Assembly (NCBI GenBank): GCA_947561395.2
Contig: OX387184.1
Span: 10,272,205-10,336,204 of the forward strand
Direction: 5' to 3'
Length of the DNA: 64,000 bases
DNA from: Buxus sempervirens
Lineage: Eukaryota > Streptophyta > Magnoliopsida > Buxales > Buxaceae
Below the pieces are notes generated by a model. That model had not been told where the DNA came from. It did no database searches and saw only the letters and a list, made by a program, of their open reading frames with translations. This document shows positions 54,601-64,000 of this stretch, piece after piece; the first letter of the stretch is position 1, and every line of letters begins with the position of its first letter. The position numbers and the translations under genes were made by a program.

Positions 54601-56368
54601 TTTGCACAAGATACTAATAGAAGGGGGTATAGCCATCAATTTTCTCTTCTGTAGGATATCAGCAGTATTAACCTTATGAAGATGTTATGACCTTTTATGA
54701 CATTAAATATCATTCTTTGATTTTATACTAATGGAAGGGGGATAAAGCCATCAATTTTTCCAATTCATATGCTCGTCAGTCGGACTAAATTCTGACTTCG
54801 AATGTTTTAAAATGCTTTACTTGAGATAAACAAAATTATTAGACGTTCTTTTTTAGTGTTCAAACTCAATAATATATGAATGGATATTGGTGAAAGCTTG
54901 ATTCACTGGTGGGTGGGAGTTTTACAGGATCTTGCAAAAAGTGTGACAAAAGTTGCTGTTAGAGAATCAAGGGCTCAGGATTTGAGGAACGAAATTCTCA
55001 ACTCTGATAAGTAAGTTTTATGATTGGTGTTTTTCCCTATTGTACTGCTCATTTTATTTTAAGGGCCTTCTGTTACTGATAGCAAATTTCAGAGATACAT
55101 GAGATCTCTCTATCTCTCTCTTACCAAAAAAAGGAAAAAGAAAGAAGGGAGAGAAGATCTTCTCTCTCTCTTGTCCATATTGGTGTGCTCGTGTATACAG
55201 TGGGAAACGTCAAGATTTCCTTGTTTTGGGATGTGCAAACTGTTTTCTCCAGGGTCTACTCAAAACTCACTGCACTGGCTCTTGTCATTCTAGCCATGTG
55301 GAGGGTCCATTTGGTAGATGGTCCTCAGGAGTGGCTACATGTTCAGTTGAATGTATTCATGTCATCTATTAGACTAACCCAACCTTTCTGGGTTAATCCA
55401 CATCCATGGAAGTTTGGAATTCTCTTAGCACAAAAACTAGCTGAAAAACAGGACCATTTGAGGTGAAGATGTAGGCCCTTTTTGAATGAACACTGCAGCT
55501 CGCACGTGTAATGTTGTCAATCCATCCAGAAATTTCCTTGTGGTGAACCTGTTCAGTATATGGTCACATTTAAATACTTTTGCAATTTACCTTGCAGATT
55601 AAAATTATATGTGATCATGTAGATCTCTTAGACTGCGTTAATCTTCCCAAGAAAATGACTTTCATGTCAATAATTGACTTTTAAGATTTTCCTTTGAGTA
55701 CGCTCTGAGGTCAACTTCATCTATCTAGCTTGATTAACACATCTTTACATGAAAAGGAAATTCATGTAAATGGTTCAACTGATATGTTATTGTTGTGTAG
55801 GTTGAAGGCTCATTTTGAAAATAATCCAAGGGAATTAGGTAACAACAGTGTTTTCTGGTTTCATCCATTTTGTTTTATTCGTATGGATGATATTGCCAAG
55901 TATGAATTTTAATAATTACTGAGTTGCGTGAATTGACTGAACAGATCTACTAAAGCATGACAAAGTGCTCAGCAAGAAGCCACCACCTCCTCATCTACGA
56001 GATGTACCAGAATACCTCTTGGATCCAACAACACAGGAAGCAAGCAAGATTGTCAAACTTGCTAGAGCTGCAATGGGAAATAGTAACTCTACTCGTCGAG
56101 CAGGACCCAAGAGGAAGTTCAGAAATAGTGATCCTCTCAAAAGCTTTTCTGCTGAAGTGTGTGCGCTTTCCTTATCTTTTGAAAATTTTCCTCCTTGCAG
56201 TTTAATGCTGACTTTATCATATGATTTTTTGCAGTAACTTCTAACCTTAAATTTTACTAATGGATTTGGTCTCAGGCACCTAGGAGATTCTCTCAAGGTC
56301 GAACGAAGAGGAGAGAAGAAGGCATGGGGGATCAAACACACAAGCACAAGAAGAAAAAATCCATATAA
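45685..56368 (+). CDS. RH16: DEAD-box RNA helicase RH16 (DDX56/Dbp9 family)
   Basis: Nucleolar ATP-dependent RNA helicase; yeast Dbp9 and human DDX56 act in large-subunit assembly (family knowledge). Exons: 45685-45840, 45949-46104, 46249-46338, 46456-46584, 47740-47840, 48192-48306, 48615-48746, 50317-50382, 51211-51387, 52043-52138, 52844-52978, 54928-55010, 55801-55838, 55945-56156, 56276-56368; 592 residues, all in phase. Q motif Gln44, motif I AKTGSGKT (61-68), Ia PTRELC (97-102), II VLDEAD (174-179, split by intron 4), III SAT (207-209), IV VLIFTN (274-279), V near YLIATDD (325-331), [10 protein letters not shown] (389-396). The insert [11 protein letters not shown] and tail [13 protein letters not shown] are diagnostic of this family. 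It ends in Lys-rich KHKKKKSI. Intron 2 needs a GC donor (CAG|GCACGT) to keep frame. Confidence 0.94.
47469..47649 (+). mobile_element. 5'-truncated LINE 3' end in RH16 intron 4
   Basis: A 181-bp insert with an L1-type 3' end (GGTACACTATTGTGTACC, then a long A-run). The 14-bp target duplication AAGAACAACTTAAA is at 47455-47468 and 47650-47663. Confidence 0.8.
51111..51134. repeat. CA microsatellite in RH16 intron 8
   Basis: An ACAC run of about 12 units, interrupted by AG near its end. Confidence 0.8.
53961..54158 (-). mobile_element. 5'-truncated LINE insert in RH16 intron 11
   Basis: On the minus strand it ends in a long A-run, seen as T on the plus strand. AAAACATCTTCCCTATT flanks both sides (53944-53960 and 54159-54175) as a target duplication. 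It inserted next to, or into, the older LINE fragment at 54177-54490. Confidence 0.75.
54234..54490 (-). pseudogene. LINE RNase H domain remnant
   Basis: On the minus strand the frame reads [25 protein letters not shown] and FTKVPRI, then after one frameshift [17 protein letters not shown] and a stop. This is the C-terminal half of the RNase H-like domain found at the end of plant L1-type LINE ORF2. It is broken and has no upstream reverse transcriptase here. Confidence 0.75.
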
Positions 56369-57164
56369 ACGCAGTTCGTAGAACGTAGTACCTGGGGATG
56401 GCATCTAACCCCGAGAATTTTGTATTAAATTATGAGTGATTCAAAATGAGCGACCATGTTTCTTTCTGTCGTTCTTGTTTAATCCAAGCGAGTTTTTCTT
56501 TGGTAAGAATTCAAGCAAGTTGTGGGCACTCGGGAATAGCAAACATCATTGCAACATATAAAACAAGATTAACAGATTCTTTCCTATAATCCAGGAAAAT
56601 CCAATAAGTTACAGTGCTGCCCAGGCTTGAAGTTAAGGAAATAGCAAACTCCATTGCAACATATAAAAGAAGATAACAGATTCTTTCCTATATATATAAT
56701 CCACGAAAATCCAATAAGTTACAGTGCTGCCTAGGCTTGAAGGAAGTTTTAAGGAAATAGCAAACTTCATATATAAAACAAGATAACAGATCCTTTCCTA
56801 TAATCCAGGAAAATCCACTAGGCTTGAAGGAAGTTTTAAGGAAATAGCAAACTTCATATATAAAACAAGATGACAGATCCTTTCCTATAATCCAGGAAAA
56901 TCCACTAGGCTTGAAGGAAGTTTTAAGAAAATAGCAAACTTCATTGCAACATATAAAACAAGATTACAGATCCTTGCCTATAATCCAGGAAAATCCAATA
57001 AGTTACAGTGCTGCCTAGGCTTGAAGGAAGTTTTAAGGACCACCAAATTAGAATAGCCTCGTGAGCCGTAAAAATGGAGGGAAACGAAAAAAAGTGATTA
57101 CAATTAGTGGGTAAAGTTAATTCAACAAAACAATTGAACAACGATATGAGATATCCATGGTCAC
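56369..57164. other. Convergent 3' regions with minisatellite
   Basis: Lies between two opposed stop codons. It holds the RH16-like 3' UTR and a five-copy tandem repeat. No further gene was seen. Confidence 0.6.
56535..57040. repeat. Five-copy minisatellite, units 86-107 bp
   Basis: Units start AATAGCAAAC at about 56535, 56640, 56747, 56835 and 56921 and contain TCCTTTCCTATAATCCAGG and GGCTTGAAGGAAGTTTTAAG. Copies 3 and 4 lack the internal AATAAGTTACAGTGCTGC block. Confidence 0.9.
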
Positions 57165-60100
57165 CTATGCAGATTTCTTGGTGCATGTCTTCGGTACATG
57201 AACACTATGGAAGCAGGGTTCCTTCGGAATTGTTATAGGCCTTCTTCCTCGTGAAGAAGACCTTGAAGCGGAAGCTGCATTGTTAGAGCAGGGACCAGGT
57301 TGCTTTGACGTATCCTGAGGCTTTGAAATTCTTGACGATTTTTCATTTAGTTGATTAGGCGATGCAAGAGAAATTGTTGCCTTCCTTGCAGAAGCAGCAC
57401 TGCCAAGATAAAGGAATAGAGAAATGGTGTGAGAAAAATTAGTCTCAGATGTTAAGATTACAGAATATATTATCATGGAATGAGAAAAATTTAATCTCAG
57501 ATGTTAAGATTACAGAATGCCCCATCAGAGGTTAAGATTACAGAATATATTATCATGGAGTGAGAAAAATTTAATCTCAGATGTTAAGATTACAGAATAT
57601 ATTATCGTACCTCCGAGGGCTGACAAGCTTTTGCCGCATCAGAGGTGATCTGGCCTTCTTTAGGCTGCTGACAATCTTACGACCTCCTTTGTCCTTGCCG
57701 TCTTCCAACTGTACAGTAACAATATTGGATATTTGGCGTTTAGAACTGAAATTTCTTTGTGGGGTTGTTGCGTTTCTCTGATGCGCTTTACATTTTGATG
57801 TCTTTAAGTATGATGGTTTCATCATTCTTTCCTGACGATGATAATATGGTGATATTCTCAGCAGAAATTATATTAAATTTTTTTAGAAGGAAAAGAACAA
57901 GAAACCTTGAAATATGCGAAAGGGAAACATTACTAGACTGAACCTCTAGTGTTCTTTTGTCTAATTCCATTTTGTTGCCTTCATGTGAATCATTATCTTG
58001 TCTACATTGTCGTCCATGATGCTTTTCACTCTGTTAGAACAGAGGCAAACAATTAATTTAGATCTTTATCTGGGAGTCCAGAAAACTAAGAGAACAGAAC
58101 TCACATGATTCTTGTTTCTGTGCCTTGTCTGTGTGTTCCCTTTTGCAAATTTTGATATTGCCTCAGCTTCTTTCACTGTTGCATCAAGTTGTTGCCTTCT
58201 CTCCAGGTTTGCTTCTTTAAGAATTCCTCTTTCCTGATACAGCGCACAAGGTGAGACAAAACTACGAAAACAGAGTGAAGAAAGTTAAATTACTAGGTAG
58301 GGATTTCACATACATCCGTTCTAAGCCTAAAAGGCTTCGGGTTTGTTGGTTTCAATTTTCTGAGCTTTGCTCCTTGGGCACCAGTAGTAGTACAGACAGC
58401 AGTATCTTTGAAAGTTTTGCACCCTGCTGTAGTGACCTGCACCATGTTCAGATTGGGAGTTAAATATAATAACATATGTGATCAAATGAAACAAGAACAT
58501 GCAAGTAAATGTAACCTCTTGAGCTTCTTGAGTTCCATTACGGCTGTGTATTTTTCTTACAGACTGGTCCTTGTTTAAGTTCAATTCTCTGATCCTGTTC
58601 AACATACACAAGATGAGTACAAAATTAAATATAATGGTGACATACCATGAAGTATCATTTACAAGTATATAAAATAAGGATATGTAGGACTGCAACCTGT
58701 TTTCATCAGAGGCTAATGCATTTTCTTTATCATCACTATCTGTAGCTTTAGTCTCACTTCCTGGTGCACAGGCAGTTGTTTGATGTGAAGGAAGATAATC
58801 TTTTTCTGAAATATTCCCCTCTTTAGAGTTTGATCCATTGCTCTCTTCATGTTCATTTTGCTCAGTACTCTCATCGCCCTCTCCTTTAGAAGTTTGAAAT
58901 TTGAGAAATGCCTTCCCTTCCAATCCCTCATTAGAACCCAACTTTCCGGTGGTCTCTTCACTACTTAGACCCTCTTCATGTTCGTTTGCTCCATTATTCT
59001 TGCAACTATCTGATAAATAACAAGCTTTCAGAGATCCATCTCTCGATTTGCCATCAATTTCCATATCACTAGAGTCATTATCACCCCTTTCTTGAGGCAC
59101 AGGACCCTGAAATTCCTCTAAATATCCCCTGCGTTTGTCCTTCAGACATTTAGAAAATTTGGCTTCTTGATCCTTGCAATCTCGAGAAAGGAATGGAACC
59201 TTAGTCCTGATCTTATTCTTAGAATAACTTAATTGTCTTCGTGAAGGGTCCACAGGTACGGACTTCTCAGGCTTGCATCTTACGCCCCTTGATGATTTGC
59301 AGGAAGACCCCAAAATATCTTCTCTTTGACTGTTTATCTCAAGCTTCTTAATCTCTGCACAGATTTCTGTCACTGGACTAGTGTAATCTGACATTGCTTT
59401 TGTCCTCTTAACCTTCTTTGGCGTATGAAAAACCAAGGCCTTTGCCACCACTCTGGTATTAGGCACTGCTAGAGTTGTTTTTGAGCTGCGAACGCTTCTA
59501 AAGGGATCTGGTTTTGGGGGGCATCTTTTGTGCTTAGGAGTTGTCAAAGCCTTACCAGCAACAGAAGATTTCTTTCCCTTGGTTGTTGGAGTCACTGGCT
59601 TAAGCTTCCGAAGATGATGAACTCTCACTTTAGCATCAGCCACTTTCTGAGAAACTGCTGTGATTTCTGCCAATTTTGATATTCTAGGCTTGGAAGACTT
59701 CGCCGGAGCAGATTGGGGACACTTCATAGTTGTGCTAGAAAATTATATAAATCACTTGTTACTGATAGCCCTAATTCAATAAGGAACAATCAAAAGGAAA
59801 GAAAGAAGTAAACATAATTCCTTTGATGGCTTTGTATACCTTGAAACTTTTCTACCTAGTGCTCTTTGTAATCGTAAGTTAGGACTTCTTGCTGCCATGA
59901 CCTGTACAATTCAAGTATTATGTCTGAAAATGAATTATCAGTAATGTGCATTGGACGAAGAGTGAGATCTTGTAACTGACCCGGAGCACAAAACTTCTAT
60001 AAAGAGCTTCGGGATCCATTTCTTCCTCATGTTTTTGTTCACATCCTGAGATATAATTAACACAGACAAAGAAAAACAATTGAAGAACTCCAATGAATTC

Positions 60101-60652
60101 AACATAAACATGTGAGAAACTAAGTATTCATAAAATGACTGTAAGGGCGTAGATAGTGGGGAAAGGATAAAAGCAGGGAAAAAGGAAAAACAGGGCTAGA
60201 AAAAAGAAGAGGACTTAGGGGAGCCGCAACAGCTGAAAACTACTTGGTGAAGTGGGATTACATACACAGTCTATCAATCAGACTAGAAACTATTGCTACA
60301 CACTGAATCTGAAGATCATTTCCCGGATGGACTATAAATCATCAAATAAAAATACTTTTAAACAGGATGTAGGAGCTTATAGAATCGATGGGAAAAGCAG
60401 AATGATAAATTTATAACTGAAGGAAGTGAATCTTGAAGTGGAACGAAGAAGAACGAACTTCAAATTATCAGAAAAATGGAGTGCGAGATACAATTAAACC
60501 GGGAACTGACCTACTCGCAGGCAAAACCAGGAGCGATCGTCGGGAAGTGAAAGATCCGGGTCGGTGAAATCCACAAACTTGGGCGCTTCGATCTTCTCGT
60601 AGAACTCGTCATCATCTCCATCACTGAGACGCGAGGATTGAAGCTCCTCCAT
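57165..60652 (-). CDS. Plant-specific protein of unknown function, 726 residues
   Basis: Ten minus-strand exons: 60511-60652, 59981-60045, 59840-59901, 58697-59734, 58516-58594, 58314-58436, 58105-58233, 57944-58030, 57611-57831, 57165-57399. All junctions are GT-AG and in phase; both ends are defined. The N-terminus (1-90) is the most protein-like part: EAPKFVDFTDPDLSLPDDRS, then a CEQKHEEEMDPEALY stretch and LRVMAARSPNLR. A long low-complexity region follows, basic first, then Ser/Glu/Asp-rich. Residues after about 460 contain KPFRLRTDERG, which recalls TPX2-family microtubule-binding motifs. The C-terminus ends RPITIPKEPCFHSVHVPKTC and a basic tail. A nuclear or spindle role is a guess; I do not recognise a named gene. 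RPITIPKEPCFH and VMAARSPNLR look conserved enough for searches. Confidence 0.83.
57429..57607. repeat. 51-bp-type tandem repeat filling intron 9 of the unknown gene
   Basis: Units of TGAGAAAAATTTAATCTCAG plus ATGTTAAGATTACAGAATAT start near 57429, 57481 and 57561, with a partial copy at 57530. The intron is 57400-57610 and its minus-strand donor (GTACGATAAT) lies at the edge of the last unit. Confidence 0.85.
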
Positions 60653-62156
60653 ATGTCCTTCTCCGAATAAACCGCAAAGGGAGATTGCTTAGTTCGTTCT
60701 TTCTTGCTCCTGATCTAGGATTTCGGAACTCTCTAAAAGGTACCCTAACGGACTAGTTTTCAAAATCTCGAATAGGAGTGGAGATGAAGATGGCGTTTCT
60801 TTTCTCTCTCTTTTGTCTCTTTTGCTCGCACATGTTGCCTGTAGAGGACTGCAGGAAATTTAAACACCATGCTTCCCCAAAGAGCCGTTGGAGCGGCTCT
60901 CTCTCTCTCTTTCGGACAAGCAAGAATGTTTTATGCCCGAAGGGCGTATTTAATGGTACAGCCACACCACTTTTTACTGGTGTGGCCCCTACCCTCAATG
61001 CTGAATGCTGCTGACATGCCCTCTCTTGAATGGTGTCTAGGTAGAACATGAATACCCCGCCTTACTACCAGAATTTACTACCAAAAAGGAGAGAAAATGC
61101 CATGTAGATTCTTGGCGGATATTTTAGTTCAAAAATAAATAAATAAATAAATCTACGTGTATTTGCAGTGCTAAACTGCCATCCTTAGAGTGTGTATCTT
61201 TGTGTATATACATCTATTATGCATAAATATACACCCATACATATTTATGATAAATTAAAGTTATACCCAATGATTGATTATACTTGCATAATATACATCC
61301 ACACATATTTATGATAAAATTATACCCAATGAAAGATCAAAATTACTTGCAAAATATATAAGTTTAATCATGATATTGTAAATACTTAATCATCATAACA
61401 TACATGTTTTAAAATAATGGAATATAATTTTTATGAATGCGTTTTGCTCGAGTGCTATCACCGGCTATGATTTTGTTCGGGGTGTAGGTCACTCTATTGA
61501 AACGGGGCATACAACCCTCATCCATGGGATGGTACCATGGAACGCACTACATGAATCCCTTTCAATTTCTATCACACGAGAACAAGTAAAATAGTAAATT
61601 AAATCATATACAAATTTTATCCTCTCATGTTATCTTAATTGCTCCTAAAATGTTTTATTTAATTGTAAAAAAGAATTAAAACATAAAAGCAACCCTTTTT
61701 GCTAATGTTCTGCCTTCACTTACTTGATACATGGGCCTTGTATTCATGTATTTGGGGGTGGATCCAGTAGGCCTTACTATGGATAAGTTACCTGTTAGAA
61801 CACCCCCACAAACCAAAAAAAACACCTTTCAAAACCGCTGGGTACGGCCGTAAAAAAAAAAAAAAGACTGTAAAAACACCCCAGTTAAAAAAGAATTCTT
61901 CCAAGTACCCCTCCCATTCTCTATTTTTAAGTTATTACAAAAGAAAAAAAAAATTAAAAAACACAGTCAGCTGTATAACTGAAAAAATGACAGTTGAACG
62001 TTGTCCTCCATATTCCCACGGGTTCCATATAGCTCAGTGAACCTCCTTTGAGATTTTCAAAAGGAACGAAGCCACAAAGGTTTGAGTCTCGGTGACAATT
62101 GGTTGTTCTCAAGAGACTACCATCTGGATTTTTGAGGCTCCATTCAGCATCTGTCG
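60653..62156. other. Spacer between two minus-strand genes
   Basis: Contains the unknown gene's promoter and the AVT6-like 3' UTR. A TAAA microsatellite lies near 61132-61152 and an A-rich tract near 61850-61866. No further gene was recognised. Confidence 0.5.
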
Positions 62157-64000
62157 TCAACCTTGCTCAGTTTCGTCGTTAAAAAGGCTATAAAGATCAC
62201 TGGAGATGGCCACTGTGCTCGACGACACAGCCAATAAGATCATCACCCATGACACAACTTGGTCTCTCTTCGATGCAATTCCATGAGTATCCCTGTTCAC
62301 ACAAAACGAACAAAAATCTTAATTTCAACACAGTTCATAACATGTCTTGTTGGAATTTGTCTCAAATTGGGAATTCACCATTGTTGAAAGCCCAACAACA
62401 ACAAGAGGAGGGGCCTCAACCTTAAAATCTAGGCTATAAGATGAGGAAAACTAATCTCTTCTATGGTGGGTGAATTCCCAATGTGGAACAAATTCCAACA
62501 GGTCTCCCATACAGGTAAGAAAAAAAAAAGGAACAAAGATTCATTAGAGATCTCCCAAAAGCAAATGATCTATGATTGGCACAACTGCAGTATGATGCTT
62601 CACGTTTCACAACCCACCATTGAATTGGATTTAATTAAATTTTTAAGCATATGGGTGCCATGAATCTAAACTTTCCAATTGATGAACAATCAGTTAGATG
62701 GGGTATATGGCCCCAAAAACAGATCAAGTCAGAGATGAATATCAATGAATTTGGAAAATAGAAGATCCAACAAGGTAACTTCCCATTTCAATGGACTGAC
62801 TCTGCTCAGTATTACCAGTGAGATCAAACGCATCAAAACAAAACTCTACTCACCTGAGTGCAATTGCAGCCGGAAAGATGAATCCAACAGACACCGTGGC
62901 AGTGGCCCCAGTGAACTGGAATGCATCCCAGATGCTAGGCACAAAATTGGCACCCAGGAATATGATGCTCATGAGGGCAGCCGTCACAGAAAAAAACCTC
63001 CGACCATCAAAACTAATGGGAACCGCAGCATAGGGAAAGAGGAGACCATCGATGTTGAGGCGGAGAGAGAAGAAAACAACTGGGAAGACAAGCATCAGAT
63101 GAATCCCATAGCTCACCCTCACCACATCATTAATGAATGAGCTATATGGAATCCCAAGATCACCATCGAAATTGGCAAGTACATCATCTAGTGTCTCTTC
63201 CCCAAAGAGGAGAAAACCAAAGAAACTCGTTGCAATATAAACAGTTGAGCAAAACACAAGCGATGTCCTCACGATTGACTTCATTTGGGTTGGATCTTTC
63301 AGCTCATTCTCTATTGGATGTACTGCAAATCATTTCAAGAAGTAAGTAGAACTCAAAAACAGTGTTCTCAGTAAAATTTCAAAAAGTTTAAACAGGACAT
63401 CCCAATGCTGTAAGGCTTTTCTTCATTAATCATTACTCTCAAGCGAAGCTATTGTTAAACAAACATAGACGAACAGGGAAACTTACTATTATGGTGGCAG
63501 ATATAAGCTGTGACAAGAATCGGAACTGTCGTGAAAAGTTTCCAGAATGATTCTTGATCGTTCAGTTCCGGCAGCAACTGTGGCATCCTAATGCTTCCAT
63601 TGATAAATTTAACAACGGCCACACCTGCTGTGATCCCCACGAATACAACGGCCAATGCTACTGACAATGCTGAAGTGTATCTCAATGAATCTGCTTAGTC
63701 ATTATCACAAACATGCATTAGCCATTCAAAATTGTCCTTATGACTCATGTTTAGACATAATAACAGTATACATCTGGTTAATTACAAATGTTTTGACGTA
63801 ATGGATTGTGCTTTCAACCCCTCAACCCTGAAGAAACAGAACAAATGCAAATTAATTGAAATAAATACTCCTTTATTGTTATTCATTTTCCCTTTGTGGT
63901 GTTGCAAGTGCAGATGGTATAAGCATCATCTTGATTAGTTAAAGGCTTTAGCTTAAGACTCACCAACGCGTTTGAATGAGATGAGAGGAGCGAAAACAAG
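62157..64000 (-). CDS. Amino-acid transporter, AVT6 type (AAAP family), 3' part
   Basis: Visible minus-strand exons: 63964-64000 (runs off the window), 63487-63690, 62854-63322 and 62157-62292, giving 281 C-terminal residues with matching phases. About seven hydrophobic helices are present, for example ALSVALAVVFVGITAGVAVV, SLVFCSTVYIATSFFGFLLF and YGIHLMLVFPVVFFSLRL. Conserved pieces include HPIENELKDPTQM, NIDGLLFPYA and LGANFVPSIWDAFQFTGATA, which place it in the plant AVT6 group, related to animal SLC38 carriers; AVT6 members export amino acids from the vacuole (family knowledge). The paralogue (AVT6A-E) is not resolved. The last intron carries a small foldback element. Confidence 0.9.
62348..62500. 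mobile_element. Foldback element in the last AVT6-like intron
   Basis: A 153-bp segment with inverted ends of about 38 bp: TGTTGGAATTTGTCTCAAAT and, reversed, TGTTGGAATTTGTTCCACAT, both followed by TGGGAATTCACC. The flanks TGTCT and GGTCT match at 4 of 5 bases. The TG...CA ends could also mean an LTR-derived fragment. Confidence 0.6.

Noticed and set aside
61954..62160. 68-codon minus ORF next to the AVT6-like stop codon
   Set aside because: Different frame from the transporter; lies in the probable 3' UTR with no recognised motif.

Overview
The window is nuclear DNA from a flowering plant, most likely a eudicot. The genes are rich in GT-AG introns. Introns and spacers are AT-rich and full of plant-type transposon remnants (hAT, Mutator-like, LINE, SINE, foldback MITEs). 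Every protein I recognise belongs to a land-plant family. I cannot name the species; the long introns (up to 7.9 kb) would suit an early-diverging eudicot, but that is a guess.

Layout. 95-1430 (+): 3' exons of a bHLH transcription factor of the BEE/CIB/bHLH74 type. 2515-7068 (+): four-exon SHW1-like gene. 7989-10248: hAT-like element holding a nested 1.6 kb Mutator-like element (8492-10080) that carries the start of an HD-ZIP III homeobox gene, so a Pack-MULE. 10249-14321: spacer with a LINE remnant and a hAT MITE. 14322-15134 (+): intronless RLP44-like receptor-like protein. 15135-19104: spacer with hAT-like repeats and a small MITE. 19105-34749 (+): eleven-exon proline iminopeptidase; intron 9 alone is 7.9 kb and holds four copies of a promoter-plus-small-ORF module and a captured antisense exon. 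35579-38103 (-): CSLC12-type xyloglucan glucan synthase. 38796-40432: long-TIR element with an almost pure A/T core. 40436-45684: spacer with hAT-like elements and a probable SINE. 45685-56368 (+): fifteen-exon DEAD-box helicase of the RH16/DDX56/Dbp9 type. 57165-60652 (-): ten-exon plant protein of unknown function. 62157-64000 (-): 3' exons of an AVT6-type amino-acid transporter.

The genes are a typical unlinked eukaryotic set. Growth themes recur (bHLH, SHW1, RLP44 wall sensing, CSLC12 wall synthesis), but nothing shows co-regulation. I built the exon models by hand from conserved protein sequence, splice sites and phase. All are phase-consistent except proline iminopeptidase exon 3, which is one base short. 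Two introns appear to use GC-AG boundaries.

Most worth a second look: the Pack-MULE with the homeobox fragment, the 30-bp duplication that doubles a splice donor in the SHW1-like gene, the amplified module in the peptidase intron, the one-base defect in the peptidase, and the 726-residue unknown protein.
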